From Nocardia cyriacigeorgica GUH-2 (GTDB lineage: Bacteria > Actinomycetota > Actinomycetes > Mycobacteriales > Mycobacteriaceae): a DNA stretch of 64,000 bases. The notes below the pieces were generated by a model. It did no database searches and had not been told where the DNA came from. It saw only the letters and a program-made list of their open reading frames with translations. The translations under genes were made by a program, and so were the position numbers. Position 1 is the first letter of the stretch; every line of letters begins with the position of its first letter. Shown one piece after another: positions 45,259 through 52,492 of this stretch. Location: contig NC_016887.1 of NCBI RefSeq assembly GCF_000284035.1, positions 3,844,001-3,908,000 of the forward strand, given 5' to 3'.

Positions 45259-45273
45259 TGGACTGTCGGTCAA
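45259..45273. promoter_or_regulatory. TetR operator copy B
   Basis: TGGACTGTCGGTCAA, 15 bases upstream of the reductase ATG, in opposite orientation to copy A and 18 bases from it. Confidence 0.65.
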
Positions 45274-45287
45274 ATTATGGAGTTCTA

Positions 45288-46262
45288 ATGCAGGCAATCG
45301 TAATGACGGACATCGGCGGGCCAGAGGTACTGGTCGCGCGCGAGGTTCCTGCCCCAGAGCCGGATGCGGGCGAAGTGCTGGTGCGCGCCGAAGCGGTCCC
45401 GGTCCTCTACCCCGAAACTCTGTTGCGTTCTGGCACTTTCCCGATGACGGCCGAGCTACCAGCGGTCTTCGGGTTCCAGGCGGCGGGCGAGGTGATCGAG
45501 GTGGGCGCCGGCGTCGACCCGAACCTGATCGGGCGCCGCGTCGTCGTGGAGACCACCGGCGCGGGCTCCTACGCGGAGTTCGTGCGCGGACCCGCCGAAT
45601 CCCTCACACCCATCCCGGACGGTGTATCCACCGATGAGGCCGCGGCCGCGGTGATGAGCGGTTCGGTGGCGATCGCGTTGCTGAAGGCGGCCCGGCTGAC
45701 CGGCACGGAGACGGTGCTCGTGGAAGCGGGCGCGACCGGCGTGGGCAGTTTCCTGGTCCAGTTGGCCGGACAGTTCGGCGCGGCGCGCGTTATCGCCACC
45801 GCGGGTGGGCCTATCAAAACCGCTCGCGCCCGCGAACTCGGCGCCGCCGAGGTGGTCGACCACCGTGCCGACGAGTGGACCGACGCCCTGCGCGACCGGC
45901 TCGGCGGCGCGAGCATCGACGTCGTCTTCGATTCCATCGGCGGCACCTCCGCGACACGACTGCTCGACCTCATGACTCCGGGACGCGGCCGGATGCTCAG
46001 CTACGGCTGGTTGTCCGGCGCACCGGCGCAGGTGTCGGCCGGCGATCTGCTCCCCCGCGGTCTCACCCTCGTCGGTGGCGCGGGGCCGGCCTGGCTGGCG
46101 GGGTTGGCGGCACACCGAGCCGACATCCTCGCGCGAATCCACTCGCTCGCGCCGGCCGTCGAGACGACGCTGCCGCTCGAAGACGCGGCGAAGGCGCACG
46201 AGTTGGTCGAATCACGTACCCCGATCGGCAAGATCATCTTGCGCCCGGGCGCGAATCGGTAG
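45288..46262 (+). CDS. Zinc-independent quinone oxidoreductase, MDR family
   Basis: A 324-residue NADPH:quinone reductase of the medium-chain dehydrogenase/reductase superfamily. The GroES-like half begins MQAIVMTDIGGPEVLV. The cofactor half has VLVEAGATGVGSFLVQLAGQ, a variant of the AxxGxxG nucleotide loop, and a Rossmann strand GAARVIATAGGPIK. The zinc-binding Cys residues of alcohol dehydrogenases are absent. The C-terminus (LPLEDAAKAHELVESRTPIGKIIL) is typical. GGAG lies 5 bases before the ATG. The divergent TetR probably represses it until an inducer such as a quinone or aldehyde appears (inference). Confidence 0.93.
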   Translation: MQAIVMTDIGGPEVLVAREVPAPEPDAGEVLVRAEAVPVLYPETLLRSGTFPMTAELPAVFGFQAAGEVIEVGAGVDPNLIGRRVVVETTGAGSYAEFVRGPAESLTPIPDGVSTDEAAAAVMSGSVAIALLKAARLTGTETVLVEAGATGVGSFLVQLAGQFGAARVIATAGGPIKTARARELGAAEVVDHRADEWTDALRDRLGGASIDVVFDSIGGTSATRLLDLMTPGRGRMLSYGWLSGAPAQVSAGDLLPRGLTLVGGAGPAWLAGLAAHRADILARIHSLAPAVETTLPLEDAAKAHELVESRTPIGKIILRPGANR

Positions 46263-46364
46263 CGGCGGGAGTCGCCCGGCCAGCGCCCGCCCTCCCACCC
46301 TGAGCGCGAATGTGGCAGTGCGGGATGCCGATTCCAGCCGATGAGCCTCACTGACACGGCCGAC

Positions 46365-46528
46365 GATCAGGGCTCGCGGTGACCAGCGCTCGCGGTGGCC
46401 AGCGCCCGCGGCCAGCGCTCCCGGCGACCAGCGCCCGCGGCCAGCGCTCCCGGCGACCAGCGCCCGCAGCGACCAGCGTTCGTGATGATCAGCGTTCGTG
46501 ATGTTCAGCGCCCATGATGATCAGCGCT
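46365..46528. repeat. Degenerate 16/13-bp tandem repeat, about ten units
   Basis: Ten units of the type GACCAGCGCTCGCGGT follow one another, mostly 16 bases with two 13-base units. A 29-base block (46410-46438) is repeated exactly at 46439-46467. The last unit runs into the 3' end and stop codon of the gene at 46521, so the array looks like expansion of that gene's own end. Spacers are absent, so it is not CRISPR. Confidence 0.75.
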
Positions 46529-47051
46529 CGAGCAGGAAGAAGTACGGCTCTGCCAGCCCACGCATGTCCATGACGCCGAGCAGGGTGTCCTCGTCGAGCC
46601 GCCGGAAATGGTCGATGATCGGCAGATGGTCGTAGACCATGGCCGCGCTGACCACGCCCCGGAACTCGATATCACGCAACCGCGCCGTCGGCTTCTTGGT
46701 GCGCAGCGCCGGAGCGAGGATCCGCAGGTTGTTGCGCACCGGCCGCAACCAGGTGGCCGGGAACCGCCCGGCCAGGCTCAGCGGGGCGCGGCGCGGATCG
46801 ACGGCGAAGACGGAGCCGTTCTGGTCGGAGAACAGCAGCGGATGCACGGCGTCGGGGCTGTCGAATTGTTTGCCGTACCAGCCGGATTCCACGAGGACAC
46901 CTGCCCAGGGATGCCCGGTGTCCACCTCGCTGCCGCGCCACCGTCCGGTGGTCACGGCGGCGACCGGGGCAGCGGGCAGATCGTCGAACACCGCCCACGC
47001 CTGCTCCGGCGTACAGCGTCCGCGCAATACCGTGCGCTGATTCTCGGTCAT
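46521..47051 (-). CDS. GXWXG/DUF4334 domain protein
   Basis: A 176-residue protein with an N-terminal GXWXG domain (VTTGRWRGSEVDTGHPWAG, preceded by FDDLPAAP) and a C-terminal DUF4334 part (LRDIEFRGVVSAAMVYDHLPIIDHFR, then LLGVMDMRG). This pair is a recognised but uncharacterised architecture in Actinobacteria, probably a beta-barrel lipid- or ligand-binding fold (inference). ATG at 47051 has GAGGAG 8 bases upstream. The stop codon lies inside the last unit of the tandem repeat. Confidence 0.85.
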   Translation of the reverse strand: MTENQRTVLRGRCTPEQAWAVFDDLPAAPVAAVTTGRWRGSEVDTGHPWAGVLVESGWYGKQFDSPDAVHPLLFSDQNGSVFAVDPRRAPLSLAGRFPATWLRPVRNNLRILAPALRTKKPTARLRDIEFRGVVSAAMVYDHLPIIDHFRRLDEDTLLGVMDMRGLAEPYFFLLER

Positions 47052-47538
47052 CGCCCGACTCCTCACCGTGGAAATGTTGCGAGGAAAAGTCTATCTGTCT
47101 CTCACATGGCGCGTCAGCCGGAGCAGATTTGACCTCGAGTGCGGTTGAGGAAGCAAGATCGGCACCGAGCGCGACGGACGGACTTTACGGCCCACCGTCG
47201 ATCTCGACCCCAGCCGGTCACGGCTGGTGATTGCGCTCCCGCCGGGGTCCTGTACACCCACCCGGCGGGAGCGCGGTCATGGTTCGGCGCTCGCGACTCC
47301 GCGCGGCGCGATTCGACCCGCCCACGACACTATTGCCTTCAATCGGTTCTGACACGAAGTACGCTCCAGGGTCCATCGGCGGCGGTAACGGGCATCGTGT
47401 TTCTCCAGGCCCCTTCGGCTCACCGGATCGAAACCGACTGTCCGGCAATACTTCACACGCTCCGATCCGAGGACACCAAACCAGAACATGTACAGAGTCA
47501 CACCACCGCTGCTGCCGCACCGCCGATAGGGTGAACCC
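47052..47538. other. Intergenic region upstream of the serpin gene
   Basis: 487 bases with no supported gene. Open frames in both directions have no recognisable features. The promoters of the two divergent genes must lie near its ends. A direct -10-like hexamer precedes the serpin. Confidence 0.45.
47527..47532 (+). promoter_or_regulatory. Putative -10 element of a leaderless serpin promoter
   Basis: TAGGGT followed by 6 bases (GAACCC) and the ATG at 47539. There is no ribosome-binding site. Confidence 0.5.
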
Positions 47539-49053
47539 ATGCAGACGCTGCTCGAGCCCCACGTCGATGCCGCCAACCAGCTCACCCGGCGGTGGTGCGG
47601 GGTGGCGGCAGACGATGATTTCGTTGTCTCCGGTGCCGGTGTCTGGCCATTGCTCGGCCTGATGGCCGCGGCCGCGGACGGACCCGCGCGGGCTCAACTC
47701 GAAGCGGCGGCCGGAATGCCCGGCAGCACGGCACTTTCGGCGGCTCTGCGCCTGATGGACACCATGGGCCAGGCCGTCGATCTCTCGGCCGCGCTCGGCG
47801 TGTGGGTCAATCGCAGGCTGCCGCTGAACGACCAGTGGCTGGGCAGCCTACCGCCGGGCACGGTCGATCTGCTCACCGATCAGGCTGCCCTCGACACCTG
47901 GGCCGACCGGCATACCCGCGGTCTGATCAGGAAATTTCCACTCCTGATCGATGACTTCACCGAGCTTGTTCTGGCGACCGCGCTGGTAGCCCGCACGATG
48001 TGGCTCAATCAGTTCCGCGAGACGCACATGACCCCGGAATCGGGCCCTTGGCAGGGTTCGACCGTGATCGCGTTGTCACGCACCACAGCCGCCCTGTCGG
48101 ATGCGGCGATACTGGACGAGCCCGATCCGGTTACCCGCGTCGTCGTGCAGGGCACCGCCGATGTAGACGTTCATCTGCTGCAAGGATCCGGAACTCCCGC
48201 CCAGGTGCTCACCACCGGGTTGGACGCGCTGTCCGGAGCGATCGAAGCACGTACCCAACTCCCGATCGGCACCGTCGGCCCCGGACTCACTGTGCGCGAG
48301 GAGACCTCGCTACGGAATCGGCACCAGCTCCGGCTCAAACTCCCACCCTTCGACGTCCGCTCCGAGCACGATCTCTGCGGCCCGGACCTGGCCGCCCTGT
48401 TCGGCGTGACCGCGGCGATGACACCAGGGCACCACTTCCCCGGAATCTCCCCGGCTCCTTTGCGGATCAACAAAGGCGCACAGGACGTGCTGGCTCGCTT
48501 CACCGCCGACGGATTCGAAGCCGCCGCGGTCACCGCGTTCAGCATGGCTCCCGGCAGTAAACCTCCCCCGCCCACCGAACACCGGATCACCGTCTGCACC
48601 GCGACTTTCGACCGCCCCTTCGGTTTCCTCGCCGTGCACCGCCCCACCGGCCTCGCTATCGTGGCCGGCTGGATCGCCTCCCGGCCCGAGGAGTACCGGC
48701 CTCCCGCACGTGAGCAGAGCGCTCCGGTGCCCGGCCATCGGCGTCTATCGCCTGCACGACCGGAACCGGCACCCCGCCACCCACATTCGGCTCCACCACA
48801 GCCACATCCAGCACCACCCCGGCCACATCCGGCACCGCCCCAGCCATATCCAGCACCGCCCCGGGCACCGTTCGGGCCGGCCGTGTCCGCACCGCCGATC
48901 CCGGCCCCACCACGACCGTCGCCCGCCCCGCCGACACCCCGGCCATCGGCTCGACCCCAGCCACCCGCCCCACCGTGGCCACCGGCGGAGGACTCACCGA
49001 CGACCCCGCTGCGCCGCCCACCTGCCGACCCGAGTCCGCCCAATTACCAGTGA
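47539..49053 (+). CDS. Serpin-family protein with a proline-rich C-terminal tail
   Basis: A 504-residue protein whose first 380 residues follow the serpin fold: an N-terminal FVVSGAGVWPLLGLMAAAADGPARAQL (compare the SPxSxxxxLxxxxxGAxGxT pattern), LATALVARTMWLNQF (compare NAxyFKxxW), GISPAPLRINKGAQDVLARF, the hinge TADGFEAAAVTAF at residues 322-334, and the C-terminal signature FDRPFGFLAVHRPTGLAIVAG (from 357). Serpins trap serine or cysteine proteases by inserting the reactive loop. The hinge keeps Gly and the Ala run, but the P14 position, usually Thr or Ser, is Phe326, so inhibitory action is uncertain. No signal peptide is seen. Residues 390-504 are Pro/Ala/His-rich, with four PHPAPPx heptads. 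Serpins are rare in bacteria. Confidence 0.8.
   Translation: MQTLLEPHVDAANQLTRRWCGVAADDDFVVSGAGVWPLLGLMAAAADGPARAQLEAAAGMPGSTALSAALRLMDTMGQAVDLSAALGVWVNRRLPLNDQWLGSLPPGTVDLLTDQAALDTWADRHTRGLIRKFPLLIDDFTELVLATALVARTMWLNQFRETHMTPESGPWQGSTVIALSRTTAALSDAAILDEPDPVTRVVVQGTADVDVHLLQGSGTPAQVLTTGLDALSGAIEARTQLPIGTVGPGLTVREETSLRNRHQLRLKLPPFDVRSEHDLCGPDLAALFGVTAAMTPGHHFPGISPAPLRINKGAQDVLARFTADGFEAAAVTAFSMAPGSKPPPPTEHRITVCTATFDRPFGFLAVHRPTGLAIVAGWIASRPEEYRPPAREQSAPVPGHRRLSPARPEPAPRHPHSAPPQPHPAPPRPHPAPPQPYPAPPRAPFGPAVSAPPIPAPPRPSPAPPTPRPSARPQPPAPPWPPAEDSPTTPLRRPPADPSPPNYQ
48781..48864 (+). repeat. Four 21-bp tandem units in the serpin tail
   Basis: Four in-frame 21-base units encode P(H/Y)(S/P)APP(Q/R), residues 415-442. 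The units differ mainly at third codon positions. Confidence 0.75.
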
Positions 49054-49073
49054 GACCACCTGGTCGATCTCAC
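49050..49073. terminator. Hairpin overlapping the serpin stop codon
   Basis: GTGAGA and TCTCAC flank a GACCACCTGGTC core that is itself palindromic. It lies between the converging serpin and soxR genes. Confidence 0.45.
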
Positions 49074-49099
49074 GGCATCACGTAGCCGGGCCGTGTTCT

Positions 49100-49573
49100 T
49101 CACGCATCAGTACTCGCCGCGTCCGCATGTGGCAACCGGCGCGGACCGGGCCCCTCATCGCTGAGTGAATCGCCCGGATTGAGAACCCAGCAGGTCTGCA
49201 ACGACAGACAGCCGCAACCGATGCAGCCGGTGAGTTCGCGTTCGAGGGCTTCGAGTTCGCGTCGGCGCGCGGCCAGGTGGGATTGCCAGCGCCTCGAGAT
49301 CCGTTGCCAGTCGCGTTTGCTCGGCATCCGGTCCTCCGGCAGCGAGGCGAAGACCTCGGCGACCTCGGTGAGCGGGATCCCGAGGCGCTTGGCGACCAGG
49401 ATCAGCGACAGCCTGCGCAGCACGTGCCTGCGGAAGCGTCGCTGATTTCCGGAGGTGCGAATCGAGGTGATCAGCCCTTGGTCCTCGTAGAACCGGACCG
49501 CGGACGTGGCGATTCCCGCGCGGTGCGCCACCTCGCCGACGGTCAGCAGGTCGGTCGGTGCCGGTTTCCCCAT
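49100..49573 (-). CDS. soxR: SoxR, redox-sensing MerR-family activator
   Basis: A [2Fe-2S] transcription factor activated by redox-cycling compounds. The 157-residue protein has the MerR helix-turn-helix LTVGEVAHRAGIATSAVRFYEDQGL, a dimerisation helix, and the cluster ligands Cys117, Cys120, Cys122 and Cys128 in the exact SoxR spacing C-x2-C-x-C-x5-C. In Actinobacteria SoxR typically controls a few pumps and redox enzymes in response to endogenous coloured metabolites. It is divergent from an MFS exporter with a SoxR-like site between. Confidence 0.95.
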   Translation of the reverse strand: MGKPAPTDLLTVGEVAHRAGIATSAVRFYEDQGLITSIRTSGNQRRFRRHVLRRLSLILVAKRLGIPLTEVAEVFASLPEDRMPSKRDWQRISRRWQSHLAARRRELEALERELTGCIGCGCLSLQTCWVLNPGDSLSDEGPGPRRLPHADAASTDA

Positions 49574-49581
49574 CGGACTCC

Positions 49582-49612
49582 TTGACTTAAAGTGAACTTG
49601 AAGTTCTAGCGT
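49582..49612 (+). promoter_or_regulatory. SoxR-controlled promoter of the MFS gene
   Basis: A -35 TTGACT and a -10 TAGCGT are separated by 19 bases, the long spacing typical of MerR-family promoters. Over this spacer lies ACTTAAAGTGAACTTGAAGT (49585-49604), an inverted repeat resembling the SoxR box CCTCAAGTTAACTTGAGG. The -10 ends 8 bases before the GTG at 49621, and no ribosome-binding site is present, so the mRNA is probably leaderless. Confidence 0.7.
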
Positions 49613-49620
49613 AGCTGCTC

Positions 49621-51057
49621 GTGACCTCTACCTCGCTCGATGAGCACGAAAAGCCCTCCGATAACGCCACAGTGACGACGAATCCGCCCACCGGCGGCTG
49701 GGGTGAGTTGTTGTCCCGCAAGCATCTCGCGAGCGTGGCGATCCTGGCGGGCGGTGTCGCGCTCTACGCGATGAATCTGTATTTCACCGCCGCGCTCATG
49801 CCCTCGATCGTCGACGACATCGGTGGCGCCGACTATTACGCGTGGGTCGCTACCGGATTCCTGATGGCGGCGGTCATCGCCTCGATGCTGGTCAGCCGGG
49901 TTCTCGGCAACCGTGGCGTCCGGGGCGCCTACCTCGTCGGCTTTCTCACCTTCGGGGCCGGTGCCGCGGCCAACGCGCTCAGCCCGACGATGGAATTGCT
50001 GCTGGTCGGGCGCGTCATCCAGGGCTTCGGCGGCGGATTGCTGGCCGGGCTCGGCTATGCGGTGATTCGTGCGGCGCTACCCAGCCACCTGTGGGCCAGG
50101 GCCGCGGGGCTGGTCTCGGCGATGTGGGGCGTCGGCACACTCGTCGGCCCGACCCTCGGCGGCGCCTTCGCCCAGTTCGGCGCGTGGCGCTGGGCCTATG
50201 CTCTGCTCATGCTCGCGGCCGCGGTGCTGGCGGTGCTCGGTTATCGCGCCTTGCCGCCGCGCGCTGCGGCCCCACCTTCACACAGCCGGTTGCCGCTGCT
50301 GTCGCTGGCGCTGCTCACCGCCGCGGCAGCGGTGTTCAGCATCAGTTCGACGGTATCGGCGGGCTGGCCCACCGCGGGATGCATGGCAGCGGGTGCGGTG
50401 CTGCTCGGCGTGTTCCTCGTCGCCGAAAAGCGTGGCGGGCCTTCGGTTCTCCCGCGTTCGACCTATCAGCGCGATAACTCGCTCAAGTGGGTGTACCTCA
50501 CCGTCGCAGCGTTGTGCGCGGGCGTGATGACGGAGAACTTCATTCCGCTGTTCGGCCAGGAACTCGGCGATCTGGCACCGTTTGCCGCGGGCCTGCTCGG
50601 CGCCGCGCTCTCCGTCGGATGGGTGGTGTCGCAGTTGTTCAGTGTGAACCTCGGTCCGGCCGCGGCGCGGCGGGCCATCCGGACGGCGCCGGTTCTGCTC
50701 ACGTGCGGCCTGCTCGTCTACGGATTCGCGCAGACCGACGACGCGGCCGTTGTTCTCGTACTCCTGTGGGCCGCAGCGCTTTTCGTGGCGGGCGTCGGTA
50801 TCGGCCTGGCTTTCCCGCATCTGAGCGTGGCGGCGATGGCCAGCACGACCGACGAGCACGAGGGCGCCAAGGCTGCGGCGGCGCTGAGCACCACCCAGCT
50901 CATCGCCTACACGGTGACCTCCGCCGTCGCCGGCACATTGGTCAACCTCGGCGGGGATTCGGTGCTTGATTCCTCGCGGCTGATGACCTTCGGGATCGCC
51001 GCGATCACCGTCGCGGGAACGTTCACCGCGTGGCGGGCGACACCGCGCGGCCGCTGA
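49621..51057 (+). CDS. MFS exporter under SoxR control
   Basis: A 478-residue major facilitator with about 14 hydrophobic segments, in the DHA2/EmrB-like group. The first helix is HLASVAILAGGVALYAMNLYF, and the motif-A region is LVSRVLGNRGVRGAYLVG. RVIQGFGGGLLAGLGYAVIRA resembles motif B, and VGTLVGPTLGGAFAQFGAWRW motif C of antiporters. Residues 1-30 are a polar tail. The divergent soxR and its box suggest induction by redox-active drugs or pigments, which the pump would export (inference). The GTG start has no ribosome-binding site. Confidence 0.92.
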   Translation: MTSTSLDEHEKPSDNATVTTNPPTGGWGELLSRKHLASVAILAGGVALYAMNLYFTAALMPSIVDDIGGADYYAWVATGFLMAAVIASMLVSRVLGNRGVRGAYLVGFLTFGAGAAANALSPTMELLLVGRVIQGFGGGLLAGLGYAVIRAALPSHLWARAAGLVSAMWGVGTLVGPTLGGAFAQFGAWRWAYALLMLAAAVLAVLGYRALPPRAAAPPSHSRLPLLSLALLTAAAAVFSISSTVSAGWPTAGCMAAGAVLLGVFLVAEKRGGPSVLPRSTYQRDNSLKWVYLTVAALCAGVMTENFIPLFGQELGDLAPFAAGLLGAALSVGWVVSQLFSVNLGPAAARRAIRTAPVLLTCGLLVYGFAQTDDAAVVLVLLWAAALFVAGVGIGLAFPHLSVAAMASTTDEHEGAKAAAALSTTQLIAYTVTSAVAGTLVNLGGDSVLDSSRLMTFGIAAITVAGTFTAWRATPRGR

Positions 51058-51064
51058 AACGACT

Positions 51065-51101
51065 CGGTCCCGGCCGAACTCGGAAGTTCCGGCCGGGACC
51101 G
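51065..51101. terminator. Strong bidirectional hairpin between the MFS gene and yciI
   Basis: CGGTCCCGGCCGAACT pairs with AGTTCCGGCCGGGACCG, with a one-base bulge and a CGGA loop. It lies 8 bases after the MFS stop and 20 bases from the yciI stop. Confidence 0.75.
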
Positions 51102-51120
51102 TCTCGTAGTCAGCTGATCG

Positions 51121-51378
51121 TCAGCCGGTGATCTCCCACTCGTAGACCGTGACCTCCGAGGCGCCGGTGGTGTGAACCGGATCGGTGTAGACGATCTCGC
51201 GGGCCTGGTCGAGGGACTCGGCCAGCACGATGTAGGCGCCGCCGGTGCCGTCGGTGAAGCGGCCGGTCTCCTGCAGCATGCCCTTGTCGCGCAGCTCGGC
51301 GAGGAACTGCTTGTGCGGTTCCACCACGGCCGGATCGAACCGGGGTGTGCGCATGACCATGACCAGGTACTTGTGCAT
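51121..51378 (-). CDS. YciI-like protein
   Basis: An 85-residue protein of the YCII family, a ferredoxin-like alpha-beta fold. It shows the family pattern HKQFLAELRDKGMLQETGRF with the conserved His, then AYIVLAESLDQAREIVYTDPV, where an Asp is conserved. YciI proteins may be small hydrolases or lyases; no substrate is known. ATG at 51378 overlaps the nusB stop by one base (TGATG) and has GGAG 5 bases upstream. It is the last gene of pepQ-efp-nusB-yciI. Confidence 0.88.
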   Translation of the reverse strand: MHKYLVMVMRTPRFDPAVVEPHKQFLAELRDKGMLQETGRFTDGTGGAYIVLAESLDQAREIVYTDPVHTTGASEVTVYEWEITG

Positions 51379-51887
51379 CACTGCTCCGGTTCGGGACGCG
51401 GTGCACGGGTGGCCGCCGCGGCGGCACGGACCTGCGGCGCCACCAGCACCACCTGACCGAGCACGCCGTTGACGAACGACGGCGAGTCGTCGGTGGACAG
51501 CTCCTTGGCCAGTTCCACCGCCTCGTCGACGGCCACCACCGGCGGCACATCGTTGGCGTGGAACAACTCCCAGACCGCGATCCGCAGGATGGCGCGGTCG
51601 ACGGCGGGCAGCCGCGACAGCGTCCAGTCCTGCAGGTAGGACTCGATGGTGCCGTCGACCCGGTCGAGGTCGTCGGCGACGCCTTCGACCAGGGTGCGGG
51701 TGTAGGCGTGCACCGGCGCGACGGCCTGATCGGTGACCGCCAGCTCGACCCGCTCGTCGATCAGGTCAGCGGGATCGATATCGCGGGCCTCGGCTTCGAA
51801 CAGCAGATCCACCGCCCGGCGCCGGGCCTTGTGGCGCGCGCCGAGTTTCTTGAATGCGGGCTTTTTGTCCGCGGGCTGGTCCGCCAT
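51378..51887 (-). CDS. nusB: Transcription antitermination factor NusB
   Basis: An all-helical RNA-binding protein that, with NusE (S10), recognises boxA of rRNA leaders for antitermination. The 169-residue protein has the Arg-rich N-terminus KLGARHKARRRAVDLLFEAEAR and LSRLPAVDRAILRIAVWEL, PPVVAVDEAVELAKELSTDDSPSFVNGVLG, all typical. The C-terminal tail (APQVRAAAAATRAPRPEPEQ) is disordered. It starts 6 bases after the efp stop. Confidence 0.96.
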   Translation of the reverse strand: MADQPADKKPAFKKLGARHKARRRAVDLLFEAEARDIDPADLIDERVELAVTDQAVAPVHAYTRTLVEGVADDLDRVDGTIESYLQDWTLSRLPAVDRAILRIAVWELFHANDVPPVVAVDEAVELAKELSTDDSPSFVNGVLGQVVLVAPQVRAAAAATRAPRPEPEQ

Positions 51888-51893
51888 GCGGCG

Positions 51894-52457
51894 TCAGGAG
51901 TTGACGCGGCTGATGTAGCTGCCGTCGCGGGTGTCGATCTTCAGCTTGTCGCCCACGTTGATGAACAGCGGGACCTGCACCTCGGCACCGGTCTCGATGG
52001 TGGCCGGCTTGGTGCCCGCGCTGGAGCGGTCGCCCTGCAGGCCGGGCTCGGTGTGGGTGACCTCGACCTCGATGGAGACCGGCAGCTCGATGAACAGCGC
52101 CTCGCCCTCGTGCATGGCGATCTGCACGCCCATGTTCTCCAGCAGGAACCCACCGGCCTTGCCGACGATGTTCTCGCCCAAGTGGATCTGGTCGTAGGTC
52201 TCGCCGTCCATGAAGATGTAGTCGGAGCCGTCATGGTACAGGTAGGTCATATCGCGACGGTCGACGGTCGCGGTCTCGACCTTCACACCAGCGTTGAACG
52301 TCTTGTCGACGACCTTGCCGGAGACCACGTTCTTCAGCTTGGTCCGCACGAAAGCGGGGCCCTTGCCCGGCTTGACGTGCTGGAATTCGACGATCTGCTG
52401 GAGCTGATTGTCGATCTTCAGCACGAGGCCGTTCTTGAAGTCGCTGGTGTCCGCCAC
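51894..52457 (-). CDS. efp: Elongation factor P
   Basis: Helps ribosomes through polyproline stretches, which fits the proline-rich products seen in this window. The 187-residue protein begins VADTSDFKNGLVL, like mycobacterial EF-P, and has FQHVKPGKGPAFVRTKL with the conserved Lys at the loop tip, then VTHTEPGLQGDRSSAGTKPA. The loop Lys may be unmodified or modified; no EpmA/EpmB/EarP gene is nearby. GTG at 52457 is chosen for homology and the GAGGAG upstream. It follows pepQ by 35 bases. Confidence 0.97.
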   Translation of the reverse strand: MADTSDFKNGLVLKIDNQLQQIVEFQHVKPGKGPAFVRTKLKNVVSGKVVDKTFNAGVKVETATVDRRDMTYLYHDGSDYIFMDGETYDQIHLGENIVGKAGGFLLENMGVQIAMHEGEALFIELPVSIEVEVTHTEPGLQGDRSSAGTKPATIETGAEVQVPLFINVGDKLKIDTRDGSYISRVNS

Positions 52458-52492
52458 TGTCTTCGGATCTCCTCGGTTCTCGGCGACCGGCG

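Noticed and set aside
46365..46528. CRISPR array
   Set aside because: The units are contiguous 13/16-bp degenerate repeats with no spacers, and no cas genes are present.
47139..47534. 131-codon frame upstream of the serpin
   Set aside because: No ribosome-binding site, no recognisable motif and a composition like other shadow frames.
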